Below are positions 42,719 through 50,695 of a stretch of DNA of 50,695 nucleotides, piece by piece; within the stretch, counting starts at the first letter, position 1; each line of letters opens with the position of its first letter. The notes beneath the pieces are model-generated. The model did no database searches. It saw nothing but the letters and a program-made list of their open reading frames with translations, and was not told the DNA's origin. The stretch comes from Martinezella dioscoreae (GTDB lineage Bacteria > Pseudomonadota > Alphaproteobacteria > Rhizobiales > Rhizobiaceae). Location: NCBI RefSeq assembly GCF_009176305.1, contig NZ_BLAJ01000019.1, positions 1 to 50,695 on the forward strand. The letters run 5' to 3'. A program made the position numbers and the translations under genes.

Positions 42719-44197
42719 TCAGGTCGACAGATGCACGAGCGATTGCGCGTCGGCCTCCTCCCTCTTGAGAATTCCGGCGGAGCGCCCCTGGCGCATCACC
42801 AGGATGCGGTCCGACATGCCGAGAACCTCGTCTATTTCGGATGAGATCATGATCACCGTGCCGCCTTCGGCGGCGAAATCGCAGATGATGCGATAGATCT
42901 CCCGCTTGGCGCCGACATCGACGCCACGCGTCGGCTCATCGAGCAGCAGCACGTTCGGCTTGCGCAGGAACCACTTGCCGAGAACGACCTTCTGCTGATT
43001 GCCGCCCGAAAGACCGGAGACGGGCATGCTGTCACGCGCTGCCTTGATGCCGAAGCGCTGGATCATGTCCCGGCTGGCACTGGTCTCGGCCCGGCGATCC
43101 ATCGAAAAATGCGGGCTCATTTCGGGCAGGCTCGCAAGGCAGATGTTGTTGCGAACGCTATCGATCAGGTTGAGGCCGGTCAGCTTGCGATCTTCGGTGA
43201 CGAAGGCGATGCCATGCTGCATGGCTTCGGCCGGTTTGCGTACGGTTATGGGCTCACCGGCAAGCTTGATCTGGCCGCTGCTGACGGCATCGACGCCGAA
43301 GATGCAGTTGAAGATCTCGGTCCGGCCGGATCCCATCAGGCCATAAATGCCGAAAATCTCCCCCTTGTGAGCGGTAAACGAGATGTCGCTGACTTTGCCT
43401 TCCGCTGTGAGGCCGGCGACTTCCAGCCCCGGCGTTGCCGTCGGGACGTTGGTCTTGATGTATTCCTCGCCAAGTTCGCGGCCGACGATCAGGCGGATGA
43501 GGCCCGGCCGGTCGATGTTGGCAAGCGCGCCGCTGCCGACATAGGACCCATCCCGAAAGGCCGTGTAGGAATCGGCGATCTGGAAGATTTCGGACAGGCG
43601 GTGCGAGACGTAGACAACGCCTTTGCCTTCAGCCTTCAGCCGCTCGATGGTCGCAAACAGCTGCTGCGCTTCCTTCTCGCCGATCGCCGAGGTGGGCTCG
43701 TCCATGAAGATCACTTCGGCATCGTGGCTGAGCGCCTTGGCGATCTCGACCAGCTGAACTTGCGCGACCGAGAGGTTCATCATGAATTGCGTGGCGCGGA
43801 TATTGAACTGCAGCCGGTCGAGGAGCGCTTGCGCATTACGATTCATTGTCTTGAAATTGATGCCGCCAAAGCGCGCCGATGGCTCGCGGCCGAGATAGAT
43901 GTTCTCCGCAACCGTCATGTGCGGGATGGGGCTGAGCTCCTGCTCGATGATGGCAATGCCAGCGGCCAGCGCTTCGGCAGGGCTTGCGTAGTCCACATCC
44001 TTACCGCGGCGGCGAATGGAGCCGGCATCGCGCTTGTGAATGCCCATCAGGATCTTGAGGAACGTCGACTTGCCCGCACCGTTGCCGCCGCACAAGGCGT
44101 GGACGGAGCCGGGACGCAGCTGAAAGCGCCCATCGCGCAATGCAGCGACGCCGCCAAAGGACTTCTTTAGCCCCTCTACTTCAAGCAGGAATTCCAC
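42719..44197 (-). CDS. sugar ABC transporter ATP-binding protein (two-domain)
   Basis: 492 aa from the GTG at 44197, preceded by GGGGAGAGGAAA. Half one: GGNGAGKST, EVIFMDEPTSAI, with signature LSVAQVQLV (altered). Half two: YGLMGSGRTE, intact LSGGNQQKV, VLLLDEPTRGVDVGA. This is the CUT2 pattern. It is the first gene of the operon, about 75 bp downstream of the TTGACA...GAATAT promoter with overlapping palindrome. The frame can be extended upstream to 44299 but would begin inside the palindrome. Confidence 0.9.
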   Translation of the reverse strand: MEFLLEVEGLKKSFGGVAALRDGRFQLRPGSVHALCGGNGAGKSTFLKILMGIHKRDAGSIRRRGKDVDYASPAEALAAGIAIIEQELSPIPHMTVAENIYLGREPSARFGGINFKTMNRNAQALLDRLQFNIRATQFMMNLSVAQVQLVEIAKALSHDAEVIFMDEPTSAIGEKEAQQLFATIERLKAEGKGVVYVSHRLSEIFQIADSYTAFRDGSYVGSGALANIDRPGLIRLIVGRELGEEYIKTNVPTATPGLEVAGLTAEGKVSDISFTAHKGEIFGIYGLMGSGRTEIFNCIFGVDAVSSGQIKLAGEPITVRKPAEAMQHGIAFVTEDRKLTGLNLIDSVRNNICLASLPEMSPHFSMDRRAETSASRDMIQRFGIKAARDSMPVSGLSGGNQQKVVLGKWFLRKPNVLLLDEPTRGVDVGAKREIYRIICDFAAEGGTVIMISSEIDEVLGMSDRILVMRQGRSAGILKREEADAQSLVHLST

Positions 44198-44586
44198 TTT
44201 CCTCTCCCCATTCCGGATGCAGTAGCGAGTCACGACGTCACCGTCGGAGGTTGCTTGCCATCGTTTGACAATATTCGAAATGCTTTCGACAAATGTCAAT
44301 ATGGTTATGCGGAAATCATGCGATTGCGGATACGGTAGTTACCATCACGAGGAGAATTCACTTGAGGATGGCTCGGTACGTATTTGTAATAAAATGGATT
44401 ATTTAGTGCGGATGCGGCAAATGGGTCGGCTTGATAAAATGCCGTTTTGACGGGATGCGGTGTAGGCGGCATCGATGGACTGCAGCGATTGCACAGAAAA
44501 AAATTCGTTGTGGACGGGGAGAATCCGCTTAATCCTAGGATACAGAGCGGTTTCACGTAGTGCCTCTGGCAGCGGAGCAGGCAGAG
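44198..44586. other. promoter region between ABC operon and flavin reductase gene
   Basis: 389 bp without a convincing protein gene. It holds the 35-bp palindrome/promoter at 44265-44299 and the upstream region of the rightward flavin reductase gene. Small reading frames here (for example 44265-44450) lack a proper start and codon use. Confidence 0.5.
44265..44299. promoter_or_regulatory. 35-bp nested palindrome overlapping the ABC operon promoter
   Basis: Outer arms TTGACA (44265-44270) and TGTCAA (44294-44299), inner arms TCGAAA (44275-44280) and TTTCGA (44284-44289), both centred on 44282. On the - strand it reads as a promoter: TTGACA (44299-44294), 17-bp spacer, GAATAT (44276-44271). 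It is the best candidate operator for the SorC-DhaK regulator. Confidence 0.7.
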
Positions 44587-45171
44587 ATGCATCCATCGAA
44601 AATCACCATTCTCTCCTGCAGCATGGATCCGGAAAGCCGGAGCCGCCGCATGGGCCGTGAGGCAGAAAATCTATTGCGGGAGAGAGGGGCTGAGGTTGAG
44701 TTTATCGATCTTCAGGATCTCGAGCTGCCTGTATTCGACAACTTGAACTGCTATCAGCATCCTTCCTACGACAGGCTGTATCGTGCAATTCGCGATGCGG
44801 ATGGTGTGCTGCTTGCTGTGCCCATTTACAATTGGTCGGTCGGCAGCGCTGCCAAGAGCCTGATCGAGCTTACCGGTGCGACGGGCGAGGGCGGACGAAA
44901 ATCGGCCTGGTTCGACCAGATCGTCACCTTCGTCTGTTCCGGTGGGCTCCCGCATAGCTATATGGCATATGGCAGTCTCGCCATGTCGCTGATGCTTGAT
45001 TTCAAATGCGTGATCAATCCCTATGTCGTCTATGCCACGGAGAGGGATTGGATCGATGGCGCCACCCTTTCCGATGCGCTTGCGGCGCGGCTGAAGAAAA
45101 CGATCGAGGTCAAGCTGGAGTTGTCATCGGGCTTGAGAGCCAGAGCATATACCTCCGACTGGGAAATCTAG
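44587..45171 (+). CDS. NADPH-dependent FMN reductase-like protein
   Basis: 194 aa flavodoxin-like fold. KITILSCSMDPESRSRRMG is the flavin phosphate loop region, LLAVPIYNWSVGSAAKSLIEL is the typical strand-helix of the family, and DQIVTFVCSGGLPHSYMA follows. Such proteins reduce FMN or small quinones with NADPH, supplying reduced flavin to monooxygenases. The ATG at 44587 has GGAGCAGG upstream; an in-frame GTG at 44560 has none. It is divergent from the ABC operon and precedes a GntR regulator and a lactonase-like gene; whether they work together is not known. Confidence 0.8.
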   Translation: MHPSKITILSCSMDPESRSRRMGREAENLLRERGAEVEFIDLQDLELPVFDNLNCYQHPSYDRLYRAIRDADGVLLAVPIYNWSVGSAAKSLIELTGATGEGGRKSAWFDQIVTFVCSGGLPHSYMAYGSLAMSLMLDFKCVINPYVVYATERDWIDGATLSDALAARLKKTIEVKLELSSGLRARAYTSDWEI

Positions 45172-45288
45172 TTGCCTTGCCTGCCCCGATTGCATTCGAT
45201 GCGTCCCATGTTAAGACTATTCGTATTATGACCTAACGCTGATTATATGAAGCGGCTGCGGATGAGCAGCCGGAATCGGGGATCGGGA

Positions 45289-46005
45289 ATGACGACAAAT
45301 GCCCGGGCAAGGCAAAGGCTGGCCCAAAGGGTCATCGATGAATTGCGCACGCAGATCGAGTCCGGCAAGCTTCAGGCAGGCGACCAGCTTCCGACGGAAC
45401 CGCAGCTGGAAGCGGCCTTCGATGTCAGCCGTACCGTGGTGCGTGAGGCGATTGCCGATCTTCGTGCCGCAGGCCTCGTCAAGCCCGTTCAGGGCAAGGG
45501 GGTATTCGTTTCCGAAACGCCGGCGCGATCCAGCCTGCTACTGACGCCTGTCGAGGTCAAAAGCATCCCCGAGACGCTGGAATTGCTGGAATTCCGCATG
45601 GCTGCAGAAGGCGAGGCGGCGGCAATCGCCGCCTATCGCAGAACGGCTGAACAGGAGGCAGCAATTGCAGCCGCCAACCGCAAGATGGCACTGCTGATGG
45701 AGCAGGGGCTATCGACCGTCGAAGCGGATTATGAATTCCACATGGCGATAGCGGCTGCTACGAACAACCGCTTCTATGTCGATGTGCTCCGGCATTTCGG
45801 CGCCCGAACCATTCCGCGCGGACAGTTTCCGACATTGCCTGAAGCGAATGATCGCGCCTATTTGGAGAAGGTCCATGCCGAGCATGCGGAAATCCTGACG
45901 GCGATTGCCGATCAAGACCCGGAGCGAGCGCGTCAGGCGATGCGAGCACACATGCTGGCGAGCCAGCGGCGCTATCGCCTTTTGGCCGAACTGCAGGCGC
46001 AATAA
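45289..46005 (+). CDS. GntR family regulator, FadR (FCD) type
   Basis: 238 aa. N-terminal winged helix (AQRVIDELRTQIESGKLQAG, LEAAFDVSRTVVREAIADLRAAGLV), C-terminal FCD helical domain (ESMETLELLEFRM-like start, FHMAIAAATNNRFYVDVL, HAEHAEILTAIADQD) with metal-binding His candidates. FCD proteins sense organic acids or sugar acids. The start ATG at 45289 follows GGGGA; an in-frame ATG at 45247 has no such site. The next gene, a lactonase, begins 87 bp downstream and is a plausible target. Confidence 0.88.
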   Translation: MTTNARARQRLAQRVIDELRTQIESGKLQAGDQLPTEPQLEAAFDVSRTVVREAIADLRAAGLVKPVQGKGVFVSETPARSSLLLTPVEVKSIPETLELLEFRMAAEGEAAAIAAYRRTAEQEAAIAAANRKMALLMEQGLSTVEADYEFHMAIAAATNNRFYVDVLRHFGARTIPRGQFPTLPEANDRAYLEKVHAEHAEILTAIADQDPERARQAMRAHMLASQRRYRLLAELQAQ

Positions 46006-46092
46006 TGCTCGACGCATTGCCATGGTCATATTATGTCATATGATATTAAGCGATCATCGGCGGTTACGCTCGATGCTCGGGCGAGGTGATTA

Positions 46093-47211
46093 GTGGTTCA
46101 GACGTCTTCCAGTGTGTCTCGCGCATTCGTCTATGTCTCGGCGGCAGTTGCCGGAACGATCGATGCATACAGGATGGATGGGGCGACGGGCACGCTTACC
46201 CCAATATCCGGCATTGATGTTGGGCCGATGGTCATGCCGATGGCCGTCAGTCCGGACCGGCGGCATCTCTATGCCGTCATTCGCGAGCAGCCTTACCGGG
46301 TACTGACGCTGACGATTGACCCCGAAAGCGGCAGGCTAAGGCAGGAGGCCGTCGCCGCTCTGCCCGACAGCATGGCCTACATCTCCCTCGATCCGACAGG
46401 TGGGCTTCTATTCGCTGCTTCCTATGGCGGCAGCAAAATCGCCGTGCTGCTGATTGACAAGAACGGGCTGGTCACCGCGCAGGCACAGCAAGTAATCGCA
46501 ACCGGGCGCAATGCCCATTCGATCGTCAGTGACCGGACAGGCAAATATGTCTTTGTCACCAATCTCGGCTCAGATGCCGTGCAGCAATTCACTCTCGACG
46601 CCGAGACCGGGATACTGAAGCCGAACGATCCGATGCAGGTTGAGACTGGCGCCGGCTTCGGTCCGCGGCACATCGCCATCTCCCCCGATAACAAGGCGGT
46701 ATACGTCCTGACCGAACTGACCGGCCATGTCATCCACTATGCGCTCGATACCAATACGGGCACCTTGAGCGAGATCGAAAATGTTGCTTCCGTTCCTGAG
46801 ATTGCCGGACTGTCCCCGGGCATCGCGCCGCCTGGTCCGGCGATATCCGGTGCGCCTGTACCGGCCGTGGCTTCCGCCGACAGCGGCAAGCCGAAGGTCT
46901 GGGCCGCAGATATCGGCATCACCCCGAACGGCAAATTTCTTTATACAACGGAGAGAACCACCAGCCGGATCGCACTCTTCCGCGTCGACGCAGGCAATGG
47001 AAGACTGACCTACATCACAAACTATCCGACCGAGCAGCAGCCGCGCGGTATCCGCATCGATCCATCGGGCCGGTTTCTTGTCGCATCCGGCGAGAAGTCC
47101 GACAGGCTGTCGGTCTATGCCATCGACCAGGCCGATGGCGGTCTCGGCCTGGTGGGGCGATATCCGGTCAATGCCGGTGCGAACTGGATAGAGATCGTGA
47201 CATTTCCTTGA
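46093..47211 (+). CDS. beta-propeller lactonase (6-phosphogluconolactonase-like)
   Basis: 372 aa seven-bladed propeller of the YbhE/Pgl type. Repeats like AVSPDRRHLYAV, SLDPTGGLLFAAS, VSDRTGKYVFVTNLG, ISPDNKAVYVL and ITPNGKFLYTTER recur at about 45-residue spacing. An insert of low complexity (APPGPAISGAPVPAV) lies between blades. Members hydrolyse sugar lactones such as 6-phosphogluconolactone, or act on other compounds. The start is a GTG at 46093 with GAGGTGA upstream. It follows the GntR regulator. Confidence 0.85.
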   Translation: MVQTSSSVSRAFVYVSAAVAGTIDAYRMDGATGTLTPISGIDVGPMVMPMAVSPDRRHLYAVIREQPYRVLTLTIDPESGRLRQEAVAALPDSMAYISLDPTGGLLFAASYGGSKIAVLLIDKNGLVTAQAQQVIATGRNAHSIVSDRTGKYVFVTNLGSDAVQQFTLDAETGILKPNDPMQVETGAGFGPRHIAISPDNKAVYVLTELTGHVIHYALDTNTGTLSEIENVASVPEIAGLSPGIAPPGPAISGAPVPAVASADSGKPKVWAADIGITPNGKFLYTTERTTSRIALFRVDAGNGRLTYITNYPTEQQPRGIRIDPSGRFLVASGEKSDRLSVYAIDQADGGLGLVGRYPVNAGANWIEIVTFP

Positions 47212-47257
47212 GACGCGTCCGCATGCGGCAAGCATCAAGCCCTTCTCGAGCGAATAT

Positions 47258-49354
47258 CTACACTGCTTTCGCAGCGGTTCCGGCAATCAGGCTTTCGATT
47301 TCGGAGGAGGGAAGGGGCCGGGCGAACAGATAGCCCTGAAGCAATTCGCATCCGGCGCCTTCCAGAAAACGGGCCTGCTCCTCGGTCTCGACGCCTTCCG
47401 CTACGACTTCCAGATCAAGTGTTCTGCCAAGCGATACGATGGCGGAGGTAATGGCCATATCGCCGGGCTTTTCCGGAATATCGGCGATGAACGATCTATC
47501 GATCTTCAACCGGGAAAGTGGAAAGCGCCTGAGGGTGCTCAGGCTTGAATATCCTGTGCCGAAATCGTCCATCGCGAGGCTGACTCCCAGCTTCTTTAGT
47601 TCTTGCATCCGCTCGATGGCTCCTTCGATGTCACGCATGATCAAGCTTTCCGTCAGTTCGAGCTCGAGCCATTGCGGATCGAGATGAGCGGATTGCAATG
47701 CCGATGCAACCTGGTTCGTCAGCGAACTTTCCAGGAACTGCCGAGCTGACACGTTGACGCCCATACGCAATGCGGGCAGGCCGCGATCCTGCCACAGCCG
47801 CGCTTGCTGACAGGCTCTGCGCAGAACGATTTCGCCGAGCGCGACGATAAGTCCTGTCTCCTCGGCGAGCGGAATGAAGGCGCCTGGAAGCAGCAAGCCT
47901 TCGGCAGGATGCTGCCAGCGGACGAGGGCCTCGACGCCAATGATCTTGCCGCTGCGTACTTCCTTTTGCGGCTGATAATGGAGCACGAATTCGTCCCGCT
48001 CCACGGCACGCCGTAATTCTTCGATACGGGTCAGCTTGTTGCGGGCGTCCTCTGCCATGGCCGGCGTGAACAGTCGAATGGCGTTGCGCCCCGCTTCCTT
48101 GGCACGATAGAGCGCCATATCGGCATTCGCGAAGAGTTCCGAAGCCGTCTTGCCATGCTCCATGGCGCAAGCCACACCGATGCTGCAGCCTACCCGGATC
48201 TCGACGCCTTGTACGATCATTGGCTTCGAAATGTCTGCCAGGACCGCCGCGAGCCTCTCGCATATCGGTTCAGAGTTCTCTTCGAGAACGATGATGAATT
48301 CATCGCCACCAATCCGGGAAACGATGCCGCGAGCGCCGACATGGGTCGATATGCGCTGCGCAACCACCGTCAGCAATTCGTCGCCGGCGGCGTGGCCAAG
48401 GGTGTCGTTCACCAGCTTGAAATTGTCCAGGTCGACAAAGGCAACGGCCAGAGACTTTCTTTTTCGTGACGCCGTTTCCAGCAGGGCGCTGAGCTTGCGG
48501 TCGAGCAACATGCGGTTGGGCAGGCCGGTGAGCGCATCATGTTCGGCCAGATAGGCGATGTGAGCGATGTCCCGATGGCGATCGATGGCTATTCCAACGG
48601 TCTGCGCTATGCCGGCGAAGAATTCCATAAGTCCAGCCTCGTCGCCATCGGTTTGCACCGTCACCAGGGCTCCATGCCGGCCACCATCCCGAGAGAAAAT
48701 AGGAAACTCCAGGGTGTCGCCGGCAAGAGGCTTGGTCTGCTCGCCGTCGAGAACGAAACGGACCTGTCTGCCATTCAGCAAGCCCTCAAGAAGGGTCTGG
48801 GCGTCCTCGAGAAACACATCAAGATCAACGCCGCGCGCCACATCCTGCAGAAGTTTCGTCTGAGCGCTCATCAATTTTTCTGCCCGTTTTCGGGCGGAAA
48901 TATCGCGGGATGCTCCGACGACGCCGATGATATTGCCGTTTCTATCGCGCAACGGCACCCGCGACATCATGAGCCAGCCTTCGCCCTTGAGGCGCCGCTC
49001 TTCGACGCCGAGATCGGCCTTGCCGCTCTCCATCACCTGCTGTTCGACTTCTTCGATCTTGTGGGCATCGGCCATCGGGTGAATTTCGGCGTCGGTAAGG
49101 CCGATCAGTTCGTCGACATGCGTAAAGCCATTGTTGAGGACGATCGCCATGTTGGCAAAAAGGAAGCGGCCGTTCCTGTCCTTGGCATAGATATAGTCCG
49201 GCACGTAGTTGATCATCGCCTCGAGCCATTCGTAACGCTCGGCAAGAGACAGATATCGAGCCTGAAGCAATTCAAACGGCTCGCGGACCTGCTCATCCTC
49301 AACATCTTGATCTCGGTGCGTAGGCTCTGACGATCCATCGGGCGGCTGCATCAT
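47258..49354 (-). CDS. PAS-GGDEF-EAL c-di-GMP signalling protein
   Basis: 698 aa, cytoplasmic (no membrane segment). A PAS domain spans about 35-160 (INYVPDYIYAKDRNGRFLFAN; WLMMSRVPLRDRNGN; GVVGASRDISARKR), followed by a GAF-like stretch, a GGDEF domain with RIGGDEFIIV near 345, and an EAL domain (EALVRW, ELELTES, MDDFGTGYSSL, KIDRSF, EGVETEE). The inhibitory RxxD site before GGDEF is missing. Both catalytic motifs look intact. ATG at 49354 with GAGAG upstream. It converges with the lactonase gene (46 bp apart). Confidence 0.93.
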   Translation of the reverse strand: MMQPPDGSSEPTHRDQDVEDEQVREPFELLQARYLSLAERYEWLEAMINYVPDYIYAKDRNGRFLFANMAIVLNNGFTHVDELIGLTDAEIHPMADAHKIEEVEQQVMESGKADLGVEERRLKGEGWLMMSRVPLRDRNGNIIGVVGASRDISARKRAEKLMSAQTKLLQDVARGVDLDVFLEDAQTLLEGLLNGRQVRFVLDGEQTKPLAGDTLEFPIFSRDGGRHGALVTVQTDGDEAGLMEFFAGIAQTVGIAIDRHRDIAHIAYLAEHDALTGLPNRMLLDRKLSALLETASRKRKSLAVAFVDLDNFKLVNDTLGHAAGDELLTVVAQRISTHVGARGIVSRIGGDEFIIVLEENSEPICERLAAVLADISKPMIVQGVEIRVGCSIGVACAMEHGKTASELFANADMALYRAKEAGRNAIRLFTPAMAEDARNKLTRIEELRRAVERDEFVLHYQPQKEVRSGKIIGVEALVRWQHPAEGLLLPGAFIPLAEETGLIVALGEIVLRRACQQARLWQDRGLPALRMGVNVSARQFLESSLTNQVASALQSAHLDPQWLELELTESLIMRDIEGAIERMQELKKLGVSLAMDDFGTGYSSLSTLRRFPLSRLKIDRSFIADIPEKPGDMAITSAIVSLGRTLDLEVVAEGVETEEQARFLEGAGCELLQGYLFARPLPSSEIESLIAGTAAKAV

Positions 49355-49651
49355 GTATGTCTCTCACCCGGCAAGCGGACTATATCGGCAGGTAATTCTG
49401 CAAGAATAAAAGCATATAGGCATATCGACCGTCCTCGCTGGCGAGTTTGGTTCACCTGTTCACGTAAACGTTATCATATAACCGAATTTATAAACATCCG
49501 CTCAAGTTTTACAGGAGAGCGCGCCCCAATGAGTGCGCAGATGCTGGATGTTCCGGGATGATCCGTCGGCGATGAATGTCATTGCGGGTATGGGGCAAAA
49601 CCGGCTAAAGCGCAGGTGGTGGAAACGCAGGATTCGCAAGGATAAAATAGT

Positions 49652-50566
49652 ATGCGCGTGGGCAAGGCCGTAACAAGCGGCAATCTTGTGCTTGCCGGCA
49701 TGCTGATGATGCTTCTCGGCGACTTCCTGTTTTCGCTGAACGATGCCATGGGTAAGTGGCTGGTTGCGAGCTTCTCCGTCGGCCAGATTCTGGTGATCCG
49801 CTCGTTCGGTTCGTTCATTATTCTGGCGCCGATGATCGCGCGGCAGGGCAGCGACGCACTTTTTCGCCTCGAACGGCCGCCGCTGCAGCTTCTGCGTGTC
49901 GGCATGACAACGCTCGATGTTGCTCTCTTTTACGCCGCTGTCGCCTATCTGCCGCTGGCCGATGTCATGACCTTCTATATGGCTGGCCCCATTTATGTGG
50001 CGGCGATCTCGCATTTCTTTCTCAATGAAAAGATCGGCTGGCGGCGCTGGCTGGCGGTTTTCGTCGGCTTTATCGGCGTGTTGATCGCTCTGCGACCTTC
50101 TGCGGCAATGTTTTCCTGGCCATCGCTTTTCGGCCTTGGCGGCAGCCTCGCATTCGCTTTGACGCTCGTGCTCGGGCGACGGCTGCGGCAGACGCGGGAT
50201 GCGACCCTCGTCGCATGGCAGACGGTCGGTGCGCTCATTGCCGGACTGGTGCTCAGCATTGGCGACTGGCGTCCCGCATCCGCGCTCGATTTCGGCGCCA
50301 TGCTTGCCCTCGGCATCGTCGCCGGCAGCGCCCATATGCTGATAACCCGATCCCTGAAGCTTGCTCCAGCTTCGCTGCTTGCTCCGCTCCAATACAGCCT
50401 GCTGGTCTGGGCAATCGTGCTGGGCTTCGTTTTCTTCGGCGATATTCCCGACACCCAAATTGTCATCGGTTCTGCGATTATCGTCGTTGCCGGGCTCTTC
50501 ATCTTCCATCGGAAGAACCTGGTGGATACGGTCCCCAAAGACGACGTTGCTCGGGATGGACATTGA
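49652..50566 (+). CDS. EamA/DMT family transporter
   Basis: 304 aa with about ten membrane helices in two EamA repeats (GDFLFSLNDAMGKWL to GVLIALRP, and WPSLFGLGGSLAFAL to GLFIFHRKN). DMT permeases export metabolites or amino acids by proton exchange; the substrate is not predictable here. The ATG at 49652 has AGGAT ten bases upstream. It ends close to the window edge; the last 129 bp (50567-50695) show no gene. Confidence 0.9.
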   Translation: MRVGKAVTSGNLVLAGMLMMLLGDFLFSLNDAMGKWLVASFSVGQILVIRSFGSFIILAPMIARQGSDALFRLERPPLQLLRVGMTTLDVALFYAAVAYLPLADVMTFYMAGPIYVAAISHFFLNEKIGWRRWLAVFVGFIGVLIALRPSAAMFSWPSLFGLGGSLAFALTLVLGRRLRQTRDATLVAWQTVGALIAGLVLSIGDWRPASALDFGAMLALGIVAGSAHMLITRSLKLAPASLLAPLQYSLLVWAIVLGFVFFGDIPDTQIVIGSAIIVVAGLFIFHRKNLVDTVPKDDVARDGH

Positions 50567-50695
50567 GGCAGTATAGCGGCCGCCGCGACGTGCGGACTGG
50601 CGGACTCCTTGATCTGAACCTTGCGCTCGACGAGGGGGGAAGGCGGCGGCGATCAGTGTCGCACTTGGGAATGGAATGTACCCGCCACATCCGGG

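Noticed and set aside
44265..44450. A 61-codon rightward frame with some cysteines
   Set aside because: It starts at a TTG inside the promoter palindrome, has no ribosome binding site and no family pattern.
49464..49480. GTTATCATATAAC as a further copy of the LacI operator
   Set aside because: The spacing and core differ from TGTTATCGATAACA (no central CG), and no regulon-type gene follows.
1..50695. tRNA genes, CRISPR arrays, insertion sequences, attachment sites
   Set aside because: None was recognised on reading both strands by eye; no repeat-spacer pattern, transposase or integrase was found.

Overview
The window looks like a Rhizobiaceae genome segment, most likely Rhizobium sensu lato. 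The reasons are high GC in the genes with AT-richer spacers, a DUF1402 protein, a bacterial transglutaminase-like cysteine protease, a NolR-like ArsR regulator, many sugar ABC systems with LacI, SorC, AraC and GntR regulators, and a typical rhizobial intergenic palindrome near 16607-16652. The species, and whether this is chromosome or megaplasmid, cannot be decided from the sequence. I saw no tRNA, rRNA, CRISPR array, prophage or insertion sequence.

Layout. 1-9.8 kb holds short, mostly independent units: the 3' end of a hypothetical gene, a flippase plus pyruvyl-transferase pair for a surface polysaccharide, a glycerophosphodiesterase divergent from a ROK regulator, an HxlR regulator divergent from an azoreductase, a GT29-like glycosyltransferase, and envelope or periplasmic proteins. 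10-19.5 kb holds a GH3 beta-glucosidase with PA14 insert, a MHYT-GGDEF-EAL membrane protein, an orphan TadG-like protein, XRE and LysR regulators and an aldo/keto reductase. 19.6-21.4 kb is the overlapping queCDE operon for 7-deazaguanine (queuosine precursor) synthesis, preceded by a leader that can fold into a multibranch RNA whose closing stem overlaps the queC ribosome binding site.

22.5-33.6 kb is a self-contained gluconate/idonate-type regulon: a lactonase-fold protein, a GlcG-like protein, an L-idonate 5-dehydrogenase-like enzyme, a 2-hydroxyacid dehydrogenase, a gluconate 5-dehydrogenase-like SDR, gluconokinase, a beta-hydroxyacid dehydrogenase, a small EthD-like protein, a LacI regulator and a CUT2 ABC transporter. 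Three perfect copies and one degenerate copy of a 14-bp palindrome (TGTTATCGATAACA), resembling the known enterobacterial GntR/IdnR operator, sit in front of all its transcription units, including the regulator gene.

33.9-46 kb is a second sugar island. After a lone AraC gene comes a leftward operon running ABC ATPase, permease, binding protein, threitol-dehydrogenase-like SDR, DhaK, DhaL, then a one-chain SorC regulator-DhaK fusion and a second DhaL. I infer uptake, oxidation and ATP-dependent phosphorylation of a polyol or short ketose (perhaps a tetritol), with the regulator carrying its own kinase-type substrate-binding domain. A 35-bp interrupted palindrome coincides with a good promoter in front of the operon. 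A flavin reductase, a GntR regulator, a beta-propeller lactonase, a PAS-GGDEF-EAL protein and an EamA exporter finish the window.

The observations I rate highest are the SorC-DhaK fusion with its promoter-overlapping palindrome, the queC leader, and the complete four-site LacI regulon. All functions are read from motifs and remembered family features; no database search was possible.
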